DNA of 64,000 nucleotides, taken from positions 1-64,000 of the forward strand of contig DATKZM010000115.1 of NCBI GenBank assembly GCA_035527975.1. Direction: 5' to 3'. The DNA comes from DATKZM01 sp035527975 (GTDB taxonomy: Bacteria; Pseudomonadota; Alphaproteobacteria; JAPULJ01). Under the pieces are notes generated by a model. The model did no database searches, had not been told where the DNA came from, and was given only the letters and a program-made list of their open reading frames with translations. This document shows, piece after piece, positions 35,923-44,978 of this stretch (positions are counted from its first letter, which is position 1; each line of letters begins with the position of its first letter). The translations under genes were made by a program, and so were the position numbers.

Positions 35923-36033
35923 TCCTTCGAGGCTCGCTAGCGCTCGCACCTCAGGATGAGCATACGAACATATTGCAACCCACAAATGCTCGTCCTGAGG
36001 TGTGGAGCCGCGTCAGCGGCGCAGCCTCGAAGG
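35923..36033. repeat. Inverted repeat element, copy 2 (tccttcgaggc family)
   Basis: Same construction as 31807-31903: outer arms tccttcgaggc / gcctcgaagg and inner arms ctcaggatgagca / tgctcgtcctgag, with an AT-rich centre. The copies share arms but differ in loop and in the short GC hairpins inside the arms. It lies between gapR and the convergent radical SAM gene. Confidence 0.8.
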
Positions 36034-36065
36034 GCGGCCGTAGCTACCAGTTGCCGCCGATATCC

Positions 36066-37190
36066 TCACAACAGGCTCATCTGCCGCTCATCCTTGGGCG
36101 GCGGCGTGAAGCTTTCGGTATCGAGATCGCAGCTCCGCTCGTTGAGGCCGAGGCGGCGGATCGCCGCATCGAAGCGGCCTTTGAGGAGCGCCGCGTAGGG
36201 GCCCTCGCCCTTCATGCGCTCGCCGAACCTGGCCTTGTAGAGCTCGCCGCCGCGGGTCTGGCGGACCAATGAGAGGACGTGCTTGGCCTTGTCGGGCTTG
36301 TGCGCCTCGAGCCATTCGCGGAACAGCGTTTTGATCTCCAGCGGCAGGCGCAGCAGGATGTAGCCCGCCTCGCTCGCGCCGGCCCGGGCGGCGGCTTCAA
36401 GGATGCTTTCCATCTCGTGGTCGTTGAGCGCCGGGATCATCGGCGCGGCCATCACGCCGGCCGGCACGCCCGCCTTCGCGAGCGCTTCGATCGTCTCCAG
36501 CCGGCGCACCGGCGTTGCCGCGCGCGGCTCCATGCGGCGCGACAGGCCCCGGTCGAGCGTCGTCACCGACAAGCTCACCTTGACGAGGTTGCGCTTGGCC
36601 ATGGCGGACAGAATGTCGAGGTCGCGCAGCACCAGCGCCGATTTGGTCACCAGCGTCACCGGGTGCGAGCATTCGTCCAGCACCTTGAGCAGGCCGCGGG
36701 TGATGCGGTAGTCGCGCTCAATCGGCTGATAGGGATCGGTGTTGGTGCCCATGGCGATCGGTGCGCAGTGATAGCCGCTGCCCGCGAGCGCAGTGCGCAG
36801 CAGTGCCGGCGCGTCCGGCTTGGCGAACAGCTTGGTTTCGAAATCGAGCCCCGGCGAGAGCCCCATCCAGGCATGGGTCGGCCGCGCATAGCAGTAGACA
36901 CAGCCGTGCTCGCAGCCCCGATAGGCGTTGATCGAGCGGTCGAAGGGAATGTCGGGCGAGGTGTTGCGCGCGATCACCGTGCGGCTGGTATCGACGCTCA
37001 CCGTGGTCTTGAGCGGCGGCGGATCGCCCGCCAGCGGATTGGCCGTGCCCCAGCCGTCGTCGACCAGATGCCGGGTCTCGCGCTCGTAGCGCCCGGTCGG
37101 GTTGCCGACGGCGCCGCGCCCCTTGCGCGGCCGTTCGGGCAGCAGGTCGGTGTCGGCGGCAGATGGAGCAGTGTGCCTGATTTGTTCCAT
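36066..37190 (-). CDS. Radical SAM protein, PA0069 / SplB-like family
   Basis: Predicted radical S-adenosylmethionine enzyme of 374 aa with unknown substrate. The [4Fe-4S] cysteines are in YRGCEHGCVYCYARP (C-x3-C-x2-C). Further family features are TSPDIPFDRSINAYRGCEHG, AMGTNTDPYQPIERDYRITR and LVTKSALVLRDLDIL. This subgroup is often annotated as DNA repair photolyase-like, but that activity is unproven. The ATG at 37190 (M-E-Q-I-R-H) was chosen; the frame continues upstream without homology. The C-terminal 80 residues after LYKARFG are less conserved. Confidence 0.88.
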   Translation of the reverse strand: MEQIRHTAPSAADTDLLPERPRKGRGAVGNPTGRYERETRHLVDDGWGTANPLAGDPPPLKTTVSVDTSRTVIARNTSPDIPFDRSINAYRGCEHGCVYCYARPTHAWMGLSPGLDFETKLFAKPDAPALLRTALAGSGYHCAPIAMGTNTDPYQPIERDYRITRGLLKVLDECSHPVTLVTKSALVLRDLDILSAMAKRNLVKVSLSVTTLDRGLSRRMEPRAATPVRRLETIEALAKAGVPAGVMAAPMIPALNDHEMESILEAAARAGASEAGYILLRLPLEIKTLFREWLEAHKPDKAKHVLSLVRQTRGGELYKARFGERMKGEGPYAALLKGRFDAAIRRLGLNERSCDLDTESFTPPPKDERQMSLL

Positions 37191-37261
37191 ACCGGAGACT
37201 ATACGCCGCGAAAAAGAACATGACAAGAACAAAATGCCGTGTGCCGCCGCTACGCGAGCAC

Positions 37262-38368
37262 TTACGCCAGCATGGCCGCCAGCCGTGCTTCCTGCCATTC
37301 CGCACGGATCGCCTCGATCCGTTCGGGGCTCACGTAGTCGGCAATAATATTTTCGATATGCGCGCGGGTGGCATCATCCAGTTGCTCGGCCGACCAGTCG
37401 TCGGCGCCCGCCGACAGAACGCGCCAGCGGATGCACCAGGTCAGGGTGCGCAGCCAGGTAAGGCGCCGCATCGGCATCACCCAGGGCCGCACTTCCTCGG
37501 CAAGCGCCGGGCCCGCCGCCTCGAAATAGGCGGCGAGGAAGACCGCGACCTCCTCGGCATCGAGGGCGCTGGCAATCTCGGGGTCCCACATGGTCGAGGT
37601 GTAGAGGCTGGCATGGGCGAGATCGATCGCGGGCGCGCCGTAGAACATCTTTTCCAGATCGACCAGCACCGTGCGGCCGCCCCGGGTGATGAGGAAGTTG
37701 CCTGGATGGGCATCGGTGGCGACGAGGCGCGGGGTTTGCGGCCGGCTCGCTGCCTCCTCAGCAAAGTCGCGGGCCCAGGCGATTTCTTCTTCGATCATTG
37801 CCCTGGCCGGGGCCGCGATGCCGGCGGCGTTGATGAAGGCGGCCTGCGTTTCAATCGCCGTGAGGGTGCCGGCGACGGCGTTGATGTGAAAGCGCAGCGG
37901 CGCGCATTCGGCAGGCGGCGGTACCGCAAGCTTGTGGACAAGCGCGAGCGAACGGGCAATCGCGGCCATCTCGCCAGGCAGGCGCGGCTTGCGTCCTTTG
38001 ATTTCCTCGACCAGCAGCGCCCCCATGGGCACGGTCCGGGTAACCGGCAGTATGCCGAGCAGCCGCGGCGTGACGCCGCTTGGGGCTACGCGCTTGAAGC
38101 AGGCCGCCTGATAGGCAAGGTTCTCGGCCGGCGCGAGCCCCCACTGGCTGAGCCTTGGCACGCGCAAAAGCACGGGCGCGGGCTTCGTACCGGCGGCTTT
38201 CATATCCGGCGCGGCTATCTCAAGCCCGCGCAGACGAATGTGATCGTGCGCGATGCCGCCGACATCGAGCAGATCGAGATCTTCGCGCGCCAGGCCTTGG
38301 CAATCGGGCTGCGCGGACAGCGCTTCGTGGAGCGCATCGAGGCGGAGATTAGGATCGCGCGGGGGCAT
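37262..38368 (-). CDS. Aminoglycoside phosphotransferase (APH)-family protein
   Basis: A 368-aa kinase-like protein. The nucleotide fold is suggested by PVLLRVPRLSQWG and A-L-L-V-E-E-I. The catalytic loop reads VATDAHPGNFLIT, keeping the Asp and Asn of the usual H-G-D-x-H-x-x-N but with Ala-Thr before the Asp. The metal loop is VLVDLEKMFYGAPAIDLAHA. The C-terminal part is helical and Trp-rich. Real substrates of such chromosomal members are usually small metabolites rather than antibiotics. The ATG at 38368 is used; the upstream extension overlaps the divergent glycosyltransferase gene. Function unassigned. Confidence 0.75.
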   Translation of the reverse strand: MPPRDPNLRLDALHEALSAQPDCQGLAREDLDLLDVGGIAHDHIRLRGLEIAAPDMKAAGTKPAPVLLRVPRLSQWGLAPAENLAYQAACFKRVAPSGVTPRLLGILPVTRTVPMGALLVEEIKGRKPRLPGEMAAIARSLALVHKLAVPPPAECAPLRFHINAVAGTLTAIETQAAFINAAGIAAPARAMIEEEIAWARDFAEEAASRPQTPRLVATDAHPGNFLITRGGRTVLVDLEKMFYGAPAIDLAHASLYTSTMWDPEIASALDAEEVAVFLAAYFEAAGPALAEEVRPWVMPMRRLTWLRTLTWCIRWRVLSAGADDWSAEQLDDATRAHIENIIADYVSPERIEAIRAEWQEARLAAMLA

Positions 38369-38463
38369 ATCGGGCGGTGGTGGCTCGTTTGAACGGGTCA
38401 ACGCCTCCTGTATGGTTCCGCCGGTCCCGCTTGGCAAGCGCCGCAGCGGGGTTTGTCGTGCGG

Positions 38464-39189
38464 ATGACCGGGATGAAAGAGGCGGAATTGCTGAGCATCG
38501 TGATCCCGACGCTGGGGGCGGCCGGCACGCTTGCGGCCACGCTCGCCGCATTGGACGACGTCGGCGCGAGCGCGCAAGCGCTTCGGGGCGCCGAGACGAT
38601 CGTCGTCGATGGCGGCTCGACGGATGCCTCGCCGGCGCTTGCCCAGAAGTTGGGCGCGCGGGTCATCGCGGCGCCGCGCGGCCGCGGGCTACAATTGAAT
38701 GCCGGCGCAAAAGCGGCAAAAGGCGACTGGCTGCTTTTTCTGCACGCCGATACGCGCCTCGCACCAGGCTGGGCGGCGGCGGTTGGCGCGTTTATCGCCG
38801 ATCCGGCGAACGCCGAGCGCGCCGGATATTTCCGCTTCGCGCTCGACGATCCGGCGCCCGCAGCGCGGCGTGTCGAACGCCTCGTATCCTGGCGCTGCCG
38901 GCGGCTGGGACTGCCCTATGGCGACCAGGGTCTCCTGATCGCGCGCGATTTCTACCAAGCCCTGGGCGGCTACCGGCCACTGGCGATGATGGAGGATGTG
39001 GCGCTGGTGCGGCGCATCGGCCGGCGCCGACTGGTTGCGCTTGAAGCTGCCGCGGTGACCTCGGCGCGGCGCTATCGGCGGGACGGCTATGTTATGCGGC
39101 CGGCGCGCAATCTGTTGTGTCTGGGGCTCTATTTTCTCGGCCTGCCGCCGCGCCTGATCGCCCGCATCTACGCCCGAGCGTCACCATGA
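38464..39189 (+). CDS. Family 2 glycosyltransferase, TIGR04283 type
   Basis: A 241-aa GT2 enzyme. LLSIVIPTLGAAGTL opens the domain. IVVDGGSTDAS and RGRGLQLNAGAKAAKGDWLL are the hallmarks of the TIGR04283 group, and the D-x-D-like site is in LLFLHADTRLA. YGDQGLLIARDFYQALGGY lies near the acceptor site. The group is often annotated as arsenosugar biosynthesis-associated, but most members lie outside arsenic loci. Its TGA overlaps the ATG of the TIGR04282 gene (ATGA). Starts at 38464 or 38473 are both possible. Confidence 0.85.
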   Translation: MTGMKEAELLSIVIPTLGAAGTLAATLAALDDVGASAQALRGAETIVVDGGSTDASPALAQKLGARVIAAPRGRGLQLNAGAKAAKGDWLLFLHADTRLAPGWAAAVGAFIADPANAERAGYFRFALDDPAPAARRVERLVSWRCRRLGLPYGDQGLLIARDFYQALGGYRPLAMMEDVALVRRIGRRRLVALEAAAVTSARRYRRDGYVMRPARNLLCLGLYFLGLPPRLIARIYARASP

Positions 39190-39800
39190 GCCCGCAGCGC
39201 AACCTCGTCATCTTTGCCAAATCGCCGGCCTTGGGACAGGTCAAGCGCCGCCTCGCCGCGGATATCGGCGAGGTCGAGGCGCTGCGCCTCTACCGGGCCA
39301 ACCTGAAGCGCCTGATCGCTCGCTTCACGCGCGACCGGCGCTGGACCACGCGTCTTGCGCTCAGCCCCGACCGGGCGGCCAACGGCGGTTTCCCCGGAAT
39401 GGAGGGCCGGGTCGTCGTGCCCCAGGGCGGCGGCGATCTGGGCGCGCGCATGGGCCGGGCGATCGCTGGTTGTCCGCCGGGCCCGGCGCTGCTGATCGGC
39501 GCCGACATACCCGGCGTCATGCCGGGCCACATCGCCGGCGCCTTCGAAGCGCTGCGCGGCCATGACGCCGTGTTCGGACCGGCGGTCGATGGCGGTTATT
39601 GGCTGGTCGGCGCGAGCGCCGCCGGCCGGCGCAAGTTGGCCTTCGCTGCGGGCATCCGCTGGTCGACCGCATATGCATTGGCAGATACCCGCGCGGGGCT
39701 GCCGCCAGGCACGAATGTGGCACTGGCCGACATCCTCGACGATGTCGACGACGCGGCCGCCTATACGCGCTGGCGCGCGCGCGGCGCCTATCCGTCGTAG
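39186..39800 (+). CDS. TIGR04282 (DUF2064) glycosyltransferase-like protein
   Basis: A 204-aa nucleotide-diphospho-sugar-transferase-fold protein. It starts with NLVIFAKSPALGQVKRRLAA, the diagnostic motif of DUF2064. LLIGADIPGVMPGHIAGAFE and DAVFGPAVDGGYWLVG are further conserved blocks. It forms a translationally coupled pair with the preceding TIGR04283 gene, a linkage found in many bacteria. The product of the pair is not known here; no ars genes are in the window. Its 3' end overlaps the convergent VOC gene by 13 bases. Confidence 0.86.
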   Translation: MSPQRNLVIFAKSPALGQVKRRLAADIGEVEALRLYRANLKRLIARFTRDRRWTTRLALSPDRAANGGFPGMEGRVVVPQGGGDLGARMGRAIAGCPPGPALLIGADIPGVMPGHIAGAFEALRGHDAVFGPAVDGGYWLVGASAAGRRKLAFAAGIRWSTAYALADTRAGLPPGTNVALADILDDVDDAAAYTRWRARGAYPS

Positions 39801-40408
39801 CGCCTGCGCTGGTCGTGGATGAAGTCGAGCAAAGCCTGGGTCACATCCTTGCCGGCCGCGGCGGCGTCCTTCTTGGTCTTGAGCCAGCCCGCGAGATCCT
39901 TGTAGGCCTGATCGGTGTGGGCGTTCCACTCCGGGTCGACCGCCGACGTCATCTCCATGCGGATGCCGTTGGGGTCGTGGAAGTAGATCGACAGGATGAT
40001 GCCCTTGTGGTCGACGGGCCCGATCACCTCGATGCCGTTCGAGGTCAGCCAGTCGTACCATTCGTGGACCGCCTCGGGCGAACCGGCGTCGAGCGCGATG
40101 TGGTTGAAGACATCGTAGGCGCGGTGCGAGGATTTCGATTGCGGCGGCAAACCGGGCGCCTCGAAGAAGGCGATGGTCGAGCCGTCGGCCATCTTGAAGA
40201 AGATATGGAAGTAGGGGAATTCATCGCCAGTCGACGGCACCTTGTCGTCGAGGATGGTGCTGGCGAACTCCATGCCCATGATCTCGGTGAAGAACTTGGT
40301 CGTCGCCTCGGCATCGTGGGTGACGTAGGCGGCGTGGTTCAGCATGGTCGGCGTGAGCTTGGCCTTGCCGCGGCCACGGGCCTCGGCGGCTTTGGTGATC
40401 TCGTTCAT
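39788..40408 (-). CDS. VOC-family (glyoxalase/dioxygenase fold) protein
   Basis: A 206-aa protein with two beta-alpha-beta-beta-beta modules of the vicinal oxygen chelate fold. Metal ligands are likely the His in MLNHAAYVTHD, the His in DVFNHIALDAG and the Glu in YFHDPNGIRMEMTS. The motif Y-F-x-D-P-N-G-I-R-x-E is shared with the VOC genes at 60855 and 61488. A C-terminal helical tail of about 50 residues follows the fold. Substrate unknown; an aromatic or aldehyde substrate is possible. ATG at 40408. Confidence 0.85.
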   Translation of the reverse strand: MNEITKAAEARGRGKAKLTPTMLNHAAYVTHDAEATTKFFTEIMGMEFASTILDDKVPSTGDEFPYFHIFFKMADGSTIAFFEAPGLPPQSKSSHRAYDVFNHIALDAGSPEAVHEWYDWLTSNGIEVIGPVDHKGIILSIYFHDPNGIRMEMTSAVDPEWNAHTDQAYKDLAGWLKTKKDAAAAGKDVTQALLDFIHDQRRRYDG

Positions 40409-40545
40409 GGTGTTTGGCGTCCCTTTCCTGCGGGTGTTCCGATAGGCGGGATGGGTCCTGTTGCTGCTGAATTCTATGCCCTTCCAGGCGGAACAGTCCA
40501 CAATCCCTTTCAATTGGGAACTCCGCCACGGCTCTGGAGCAAGGC

Positions 40546-41409
40546 TCAGCTTGCCGGCAAGGCCCCGAAAGGCACCACCTTGTTCTCGATGTCGTGGCCG
40601 ATATCGGCGCGGCCGAGATAGGGAATCCCCGATTTTTCGCACCAATACGTGACGACGTCTTCCTCGCCGAGCACGAAATCGGGGTCGTTGGGCAGAATTT
40701 CGCTGCAGCGGCCGAGCCGGATACCGGCGGCCTTGCGGATGCCGGGATTGCTGGTGATGTGAAACAGCGCGCGGTCGATCCGGTACATTTGCTCCTCGGT
40801 CTCCTCCAGCATGAGCACGTGCCCTGCGAGATCGGGCTGGAGTCCCGTGCCCAGAAGGTGGCTGAGGATGGTGATATTGAAGGCGGCCGTTTTTTTATCC
40901 GCGCCGACGCTTGCCTCCAGCGCGTCGGGGTCGCGCGTGACGAGCCAGGCAAGGGCGCGCACGACGGCCGTCTCGCCGCCCTCGCGCCGGATGTCCGACG
41001 GCATCGGTCCATGCGCCAGGGTCTGGAAACCCAACGCATAGAGACCCGCCAAGAGGCTGCCGGCGTCGCTGTAGCCGAGATAGCTTTTCGTCCGAGCTGC
41101 CGGCTCGAGCTTCGATAATACGTCCTCGGCGAGGCGGCACGACCCGTAGCCCCCGCGCGCGAACCACAGCGCATCGAAGCCGGGGTCGTTCGCGATCTCC
41201 AGGAAGGCGGCCGCGCGCGCCGCATCCGCTCCGGCGAAATGCCCCGACGTCAGGAAGCATTGCGGATGGAAGACGAGCTCGACCGCGCCGCCGGGGTAGC
41301 GCGCGGCGGCGAGCGCGCTCACTCTGTCGGCCAGCGCGGGATCTAGGCGCGAGGCGGGCGCGGCGATGCCGATACGGATGGCGCGCGGCTCTGGTTTGGT
41401 GTCGGGCAT
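40546..41409 (-). CDS. ldcA: LD-carboxypeptidase (peptidase S66 family)
   Basis: Cytoplasmic serine peptidase of 287 aa that removes the terminal D-Ala of recycled murein tetrapeptides. The nucleophile Ser is in SYLGYSDAGSLLAGLYALG. FDALWFARGGYGSCRL precedes it. The catalytic Glu region is VLMLEETEEQMYRIDRAL, and the final His is in GRADIGHDIENKVVPFG. It is divergent from the Mpl-type ligase gene 81 bases away, which works on the product of this reaction. ATG at 41409. Confidence 0.9.
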   Translation of the reverse strand: MPDTKPEPRAIRIGIAAPASRLDPALADRVSALAAARYPGGAVELVFHPQCFLTSGHFAGADAARAAAFLEIANDPGFDALWFARGGYGSCRLAEDVLSKLEPAARTKSYLGYSDAGSLLAGLYALGFQTLAHGPMPSDIRREGGETAVVRALAWLVTRDPDALEASVGADKKTAAFNITILSHLLGTGLQPDLAGHVLMLEETEEQMYRIDRALFHITSNPGIRKAAGIRLGRCSEILPNDPDFVLGEEDVVTYWCEKSGIPYLGRADIGHDIENKVVPFGALPAS

Positions 41410-41490
41410 CTTCGAACGCACCTCTTGTTAAGCAATTCTGCCTTATTACGCTTTCATGACAGGCAGGCTTGTCGCTACAGTCGCCGCCCA

Positions 41491-42918
41491 ATGAGTGGTG
41501 CGCGAAGCTATTTCTTCTGCGGTATCGGCGGCAGCGGCATGCTGCCGCTGGCCTTGATCCTGCGCGCCCAGGGCCACCGGGTGGCCGGCTCCGACCGCAT
41601 GCTAGACCAGGGCCGATCCGGGGCGAAGTTCGATTTCCTATCCGCCCGCGGCATCGCACTCCATCCCCAGGACGGCAGCGGGATCGACGATGCCGCCCAG
41701 ATCTTCGTCGCCTCCGCCGCCATCGAAGAGAGCGTGCCGGATTTGCAGGCCGCCCGGGCGCTGGGCGCGACGCTGGTGAGCCGCGCCGAGCTGCTGGCCG
41801 AGCTTTTTAACGCGGCGCCTACCAGCATCGCTATTGGCGGCACCAGCGGCAAGTCGACCACCACCGGCATGGCGGGCTGGATACTGCATGCGGCCGGGCG
41901 CGATCCGACCGTGATGAACGGCGCGATCATGAAGAACTTCATCACGGCCGAGACGCCTTTCGCCAGCGCAGTCGTTGGCGCGGGCGACGTCTTCGTGAGC
42001 GAGGTCGATGAGAGCGATGGCTCGATCGCGCTCTACCGGCCGCGGATCGCTGTGCTCAACAACGTCGCCCTCGATCACAAATCGCTCGACGAGTTGCGCG
42101 GGCTTTTTGCCGGGTTCGTTGCGCGTGCCCAGACCGTCGTGCTCAATCTCGACAATGAGGAAAGCGCAGCGCTTGCTGCACAAGCGCCGCGCGACGCGAC
42201 GATCGGCTTCAGCCTGAGCAATCCCACCGCCGATCTTTTCGCCGCCGCGTTGGAACCTGCGCCTGACGCCATCGCCTTCACGTTGCACGAAGGAGCGAGC
42301 GGCGAGAGCGTGGCCGTGCGTCTCGCCGTGCCGGGCCGGCACAATGTCGCCAATGCGCTGGCGGCGGTTGGAGCCGCCCGCGCCTGCGGTGTGCCGCTGA
42401 TGCAGGCGGCAAAGGCGCTGGAAAGTTTCGCCGGTCTGCGCCGCCGGCTGGAGATCGTCGGCGAGGCGGGCGGGGTCACGGTGATCGACGACTTCGCCCA
42501 CAACCCCGACAAGATCGAGGCGACGTTGGCGACGCTGCACGATTTTCCGGGACGGCTTCTGCTGCTCTTCCAGCCGCACGGCTTCGGCCCGTTGCGCATG
42601 ATGAAGGACGCCTTCATCGAATGCTTTGCGCACCATATGGCCGCGGGCGATGTGCTGGCGATGCCCGACCCCGTCTATTACGGCGGCACGGCCGATCGCA
42701 GCGTCGCCAGCGCCGACATCGTGGCCGGCATCGTGGCGCGGGGACGCCGGGCTTTTGCCTTCGCAGAGCGCGATGAATGCGGCGAGACGCTATTGGAGCT
42801 TGCCGAACCCGGCGACCGCATCGTGGTGATGGGCGCGCGCGACGATACGCTGTCGAGTTTTGCAGCGGGCTTGCTGGAAGCGATGGGGGGCGGCAGCAAA
42901 CGTCAAAGCCGCTTGTGA
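41491..42918 (+). CDS. mpl: Mpl-type murein peptide ligase (Mur ligase family)
   Basis: Cytoplasmic ATP-dependent ligase of 475 aa that attaches recycled L-Ala-D-Glu-mDAP tripeptide to UDP-MurNAc. The N-terminal Rossmann part is YFFCGIGGSGMLPLA. The ATP loop is IAIGGTSGKSTTTGMAGWIL. The central region has FVSEVDESDGSIALYRP and LNNVALDHKSLDEL. The C-terminal domain begins VTVIDDFAHNPDKIEATL and has FQPHGFGPLR. It is shorter on the N-side than MurC and lacks MurC-specific spacing, so Mpl is preferred given the adjacent ldcA. ATG at 41491. Confidence 0.85.
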   Translation: MSGARSYFFCGIGGSGMLPLALILRAQGHRVAGSDRMLDQGRSGAKFDFLSARGIALHPQDGSGIDDAAQIFVASAAIEESVPDLQAARALGATLVSRAELLAELFNAAPTSIAIGGTSGKSTTTGMAGWILHAAGRDPTVMNGAIMKNFITAETPFASAVVGAGDVFVSEVDESDGSIALYRPRIAVLNNVALDHKSLDELRGLFAGFVARAQTVVLNLDNEESAALAAQAPRDATIGFSLSNPTADLFAAALEPAPDAIAFTLHEGASGESVAVRLAVPGRHNVANALAAVGAARACGVPLMQAAKALESFAGLRRRLEIVGEAGGVTVIDDFAHNPDKIEATLATLHDFPGRLLLLFQPHGFGPLRMMKDAFIECFAHHMAAGDVLAMPDPVYYGGTADRSVASADIVAGIVARGRRAFAFAERDECGETLLELAEPGDRIVVMGARDDTLSSFAAGLLEAMGGGSKRQSRL

Positions 42919-42923
42919 ATAAC

Positions 42924-42948
42924 TCCCTCCCCCTCAAGGTGGGAGGGA
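42924..42948. terminator. Hairpin between convergent mpl and the Ser/Thr kinase gene
   Basis: Arms TCCCTCCC (42924-42931) and GGGAGGGA (42941-42948) flank a nine-base loop in the 51-base gap between two convergent genes. There is no T-run on either side, so it is at best a non-canonical bidirectional terminator. Confidence 0.4.
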
Positions 42949-42969
42949 ATGCCATCCGCGATTGTCGTC

Positions 42970-44808
42970 TTAGGGCGACACGCCCAGCCGGTTGAGCCGG
43001 TCGCGCGCTTCGCGGTCGCGCGGATCTTTTGCCAGCGCCGTCCGATAATCGGCGACGGCTTGCGCCCGGCGGCCGAGGAATTCGTGGGCGACGCCGCGCA
43101 TCCGATGGAACGCGCCTGTCTGGGGAGCGAGGTCGACCGCCCGGTCAAAATCGGTGAAAGCGGCGATGTAGTCGCGCTGCACGAGATACGACTGTCCGCG
43201 GTAGAAATGCGCATCAGGCGTCGGCCGCGCGTCGATAGCGCGGGTTAGATCGGCGACCGCCTTGTCGTATTGCCGTGTGTCGAAGTGGAGCCTGCCGCGC
43301 CGCTCATAGGCATCGGCGTATGTCGCGTCGAGGGCGATGGCGCGCGTATAGTCGCCGAGTGCCGGCGCCCAGGCGCGGAGCGCGTGGTGCGCGCGGGCCC
43401 GGTAGAAGTAAGCCCGCTTGTCGCCATCGTTCAGCGCCAGCGCCTGGGACAGCGCGGTCACGGCCGCCGCGTGCTCGCCGCGTTGCGCATGGGCAAGGCC
43501 CTGGGCGAGATGAAGCGCGGCCAGCGCGTCGCCTTCATATTTTCCCGAGGCAATCGCGGTGACGCAGGCCTCGATGGCTCGCTCGGGCCCGCTGGCCTTC
43601 ATATCCAAGCATTTGGTCTGGTCGCCCCCGGTGACCACAGGCCCGATGTCCTCGCTCCGCCATATGATCGCCGCAAGGCCGACGGCAATCAGCAATACGA
43701 GGATGGGAACGCGAAGCGACCCGCGCCGTTCGGTGGCGTCATTGCCCGCGGTTGCGCGTACCGCCTGTGATGCCTGTGCCGCCTGTGTGCCTGTGGCGAA
43801 GATGGTCATGCCGGCCGACAGGGCGCCTTGCGGTGCGTTCCGGCCCGCCTTGCGCCGTGGCGGGGAGCCCTTTTTTGCCAAGCCGCCGCCGAGAATATCT
43901 CGAAACCCGGAGACCGACTGCGGCCGGTTTTCGTGCCTCATCGCCAGCGCAGCATCAATCGCGGCGAGCAGCCCGCCGGAATAGGCGCGCCGCGCCGCGG
44001 CGCCCGCCAGAATGTACGTGTCGCCGTCGATACGCGCGATCGCCTCGGGCGGCGGATGGCCGGTGACCGCCTGATAGAGCGTGGCGCCGAGCCCGTAGAT
44101 GTCGCTCCAGGGACCCTGTTTGCCATGCGTGGTGTACTGCTCGATCGGCGCGTAGCCGCCGCTGACGATCGCGGTCATGCCCAGGCTGGCGCCGCCAAGC
44201 GCCTGGCGGGCCGAACCGAAATCGATCAGCACCGGGGCGCCGCCGGCCCGCACGAAGATATTGTCGGGCTTGATGTCGCGGTGGAGGAAGCCCGCATCGT
44301 GGACGTTCTGCAGCCCATCGAGCAGCGGGCCCAGCAGCGCCCGCAGGCGCTCTTCGGGCATGGGGCCATCGCGCTTCAGGATCGCCTCCAGGCTTTCGCC
44401 CTTGACATAGTCCATAACAAGGTAAGCGGTCGCATTGGCCTGAAAGAAGCGCAGCACCGTGACGATGTTGGGATGGCGGAAGGCGACCAGCGTCTGGGCT
44501 TCGTCGCGGAACCGGCCCAGCCCATAGTCGTAGTCGGCTTGGGCCGCATCGCTGATGACGTGGATCGCCGACTGGCCGGTCTCGCGGCCGGCGATGCCGT
44601 TGGGCAGGTATTCCTTGATCGCGACGCTGCGGCCGAGCTCGATTTCGCGCGCCCGGTAGGTGAGCCCGAAGCCGCCGGCACCGAGCAGCCCCTCGATGCG
44701 GTAGCCCTCCAGCATGAAGCCTTCGGGCAGGGCATGGCGGTGCTGGGCGGCCGGCTCCTGAACGATGGGCTGTTTGCCGGCGGTTGGTCGTGGTGGCTGG
44801 GCGGTCAC
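42970..44808 (-). CDS. Membrane Ser/Thr protein kinase with C-terminal TPRs
   Basis: A 612-aa eukaryote-like kinase. Kinase domain about residues 35-310: glycine loop LLGAGGFGLTYRA, Lys in SVAIKEYLPNG, catalytic loop LHRDIKPDNIFVR, metal loop VLIDFGSARQA and activation segment SGGYAPIEQY. A single membrane helix (VPILVLLIAVGLAAIIW) lies near residue 380. The C-terminal third contains about five TPR units, for example YADAYERRGRLHFDTRQYDK. The TPRs would lie in the periplasm if the kinase is cytoplasmic. Upstream 44809-44978 is shared with the divergent ridA. Substrates unknown. Confidence 0.92.
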   Translation of the reverse strand: MTAQPPRPTAGKQPIVQEPAAQHRHALPEGFMLEGYRIEGLLGAGGFGLTYRAREIELGRSVAIKEYLPNGIAGRETGQSAIHVISDAAQADYDYGLGRFRDEAQTLVAFRHPNIVTVLRFFQANATAYLVMDYVKGESLEAILKRDGPMPEERLRALLGPLLDGLQNVHDAGFLHRDIKPDNIFVRAGGAPVLIDFGSARQALGGASLGMTAIVSGGYAPIEQYTTHGKQGPWSDIYGLGATLYQAVTGHPPPEAIARIDGDTYILAGAAARRAYSGGLLAAIDAALAMRHENRPQSVSGFRDILGGGLAKKGSPPRRKAGRNAPQGALSAGMTIFATGTQAAQASQAVRATAGNDATERRGSLRVPILVLLIAVGLAAIIWRSEDIGPVVTGGDQTKCLDMKASGPERAIEACVTAIASGKYEGDALAALHLAQGLAHAQRGEHAAAVTALSQALALNDGDKRAYFYRARAHHALRAWAPALGDYTRAIALDATYADAYERRGRLHFDTRQYDKAVADLTRAIDARPTPDAHFYRGQSYLVQRDYIAAFTDFDRAVDLAPQTGAFHRMRGVAHEFLGRRAQAVADYRTALAKDPRDREARDRLNRLGVSP

Positions 44809-44978
44809 GGGGTGGGCGGCTCTCCGGACGTTGGGCCTGGCGGGCGGCGCCGTCTTGCGCCGGGTGCGGGCCCGGGGTGCCGTATTGTTTAGGCGGAATA
44901 TGGTTTAGCTTGCGTGAACGAAACTGGGCGTTCTTGGGGCGATGCCCAGCGTCCAAACGCAAAATAGGAGGCTCGATC

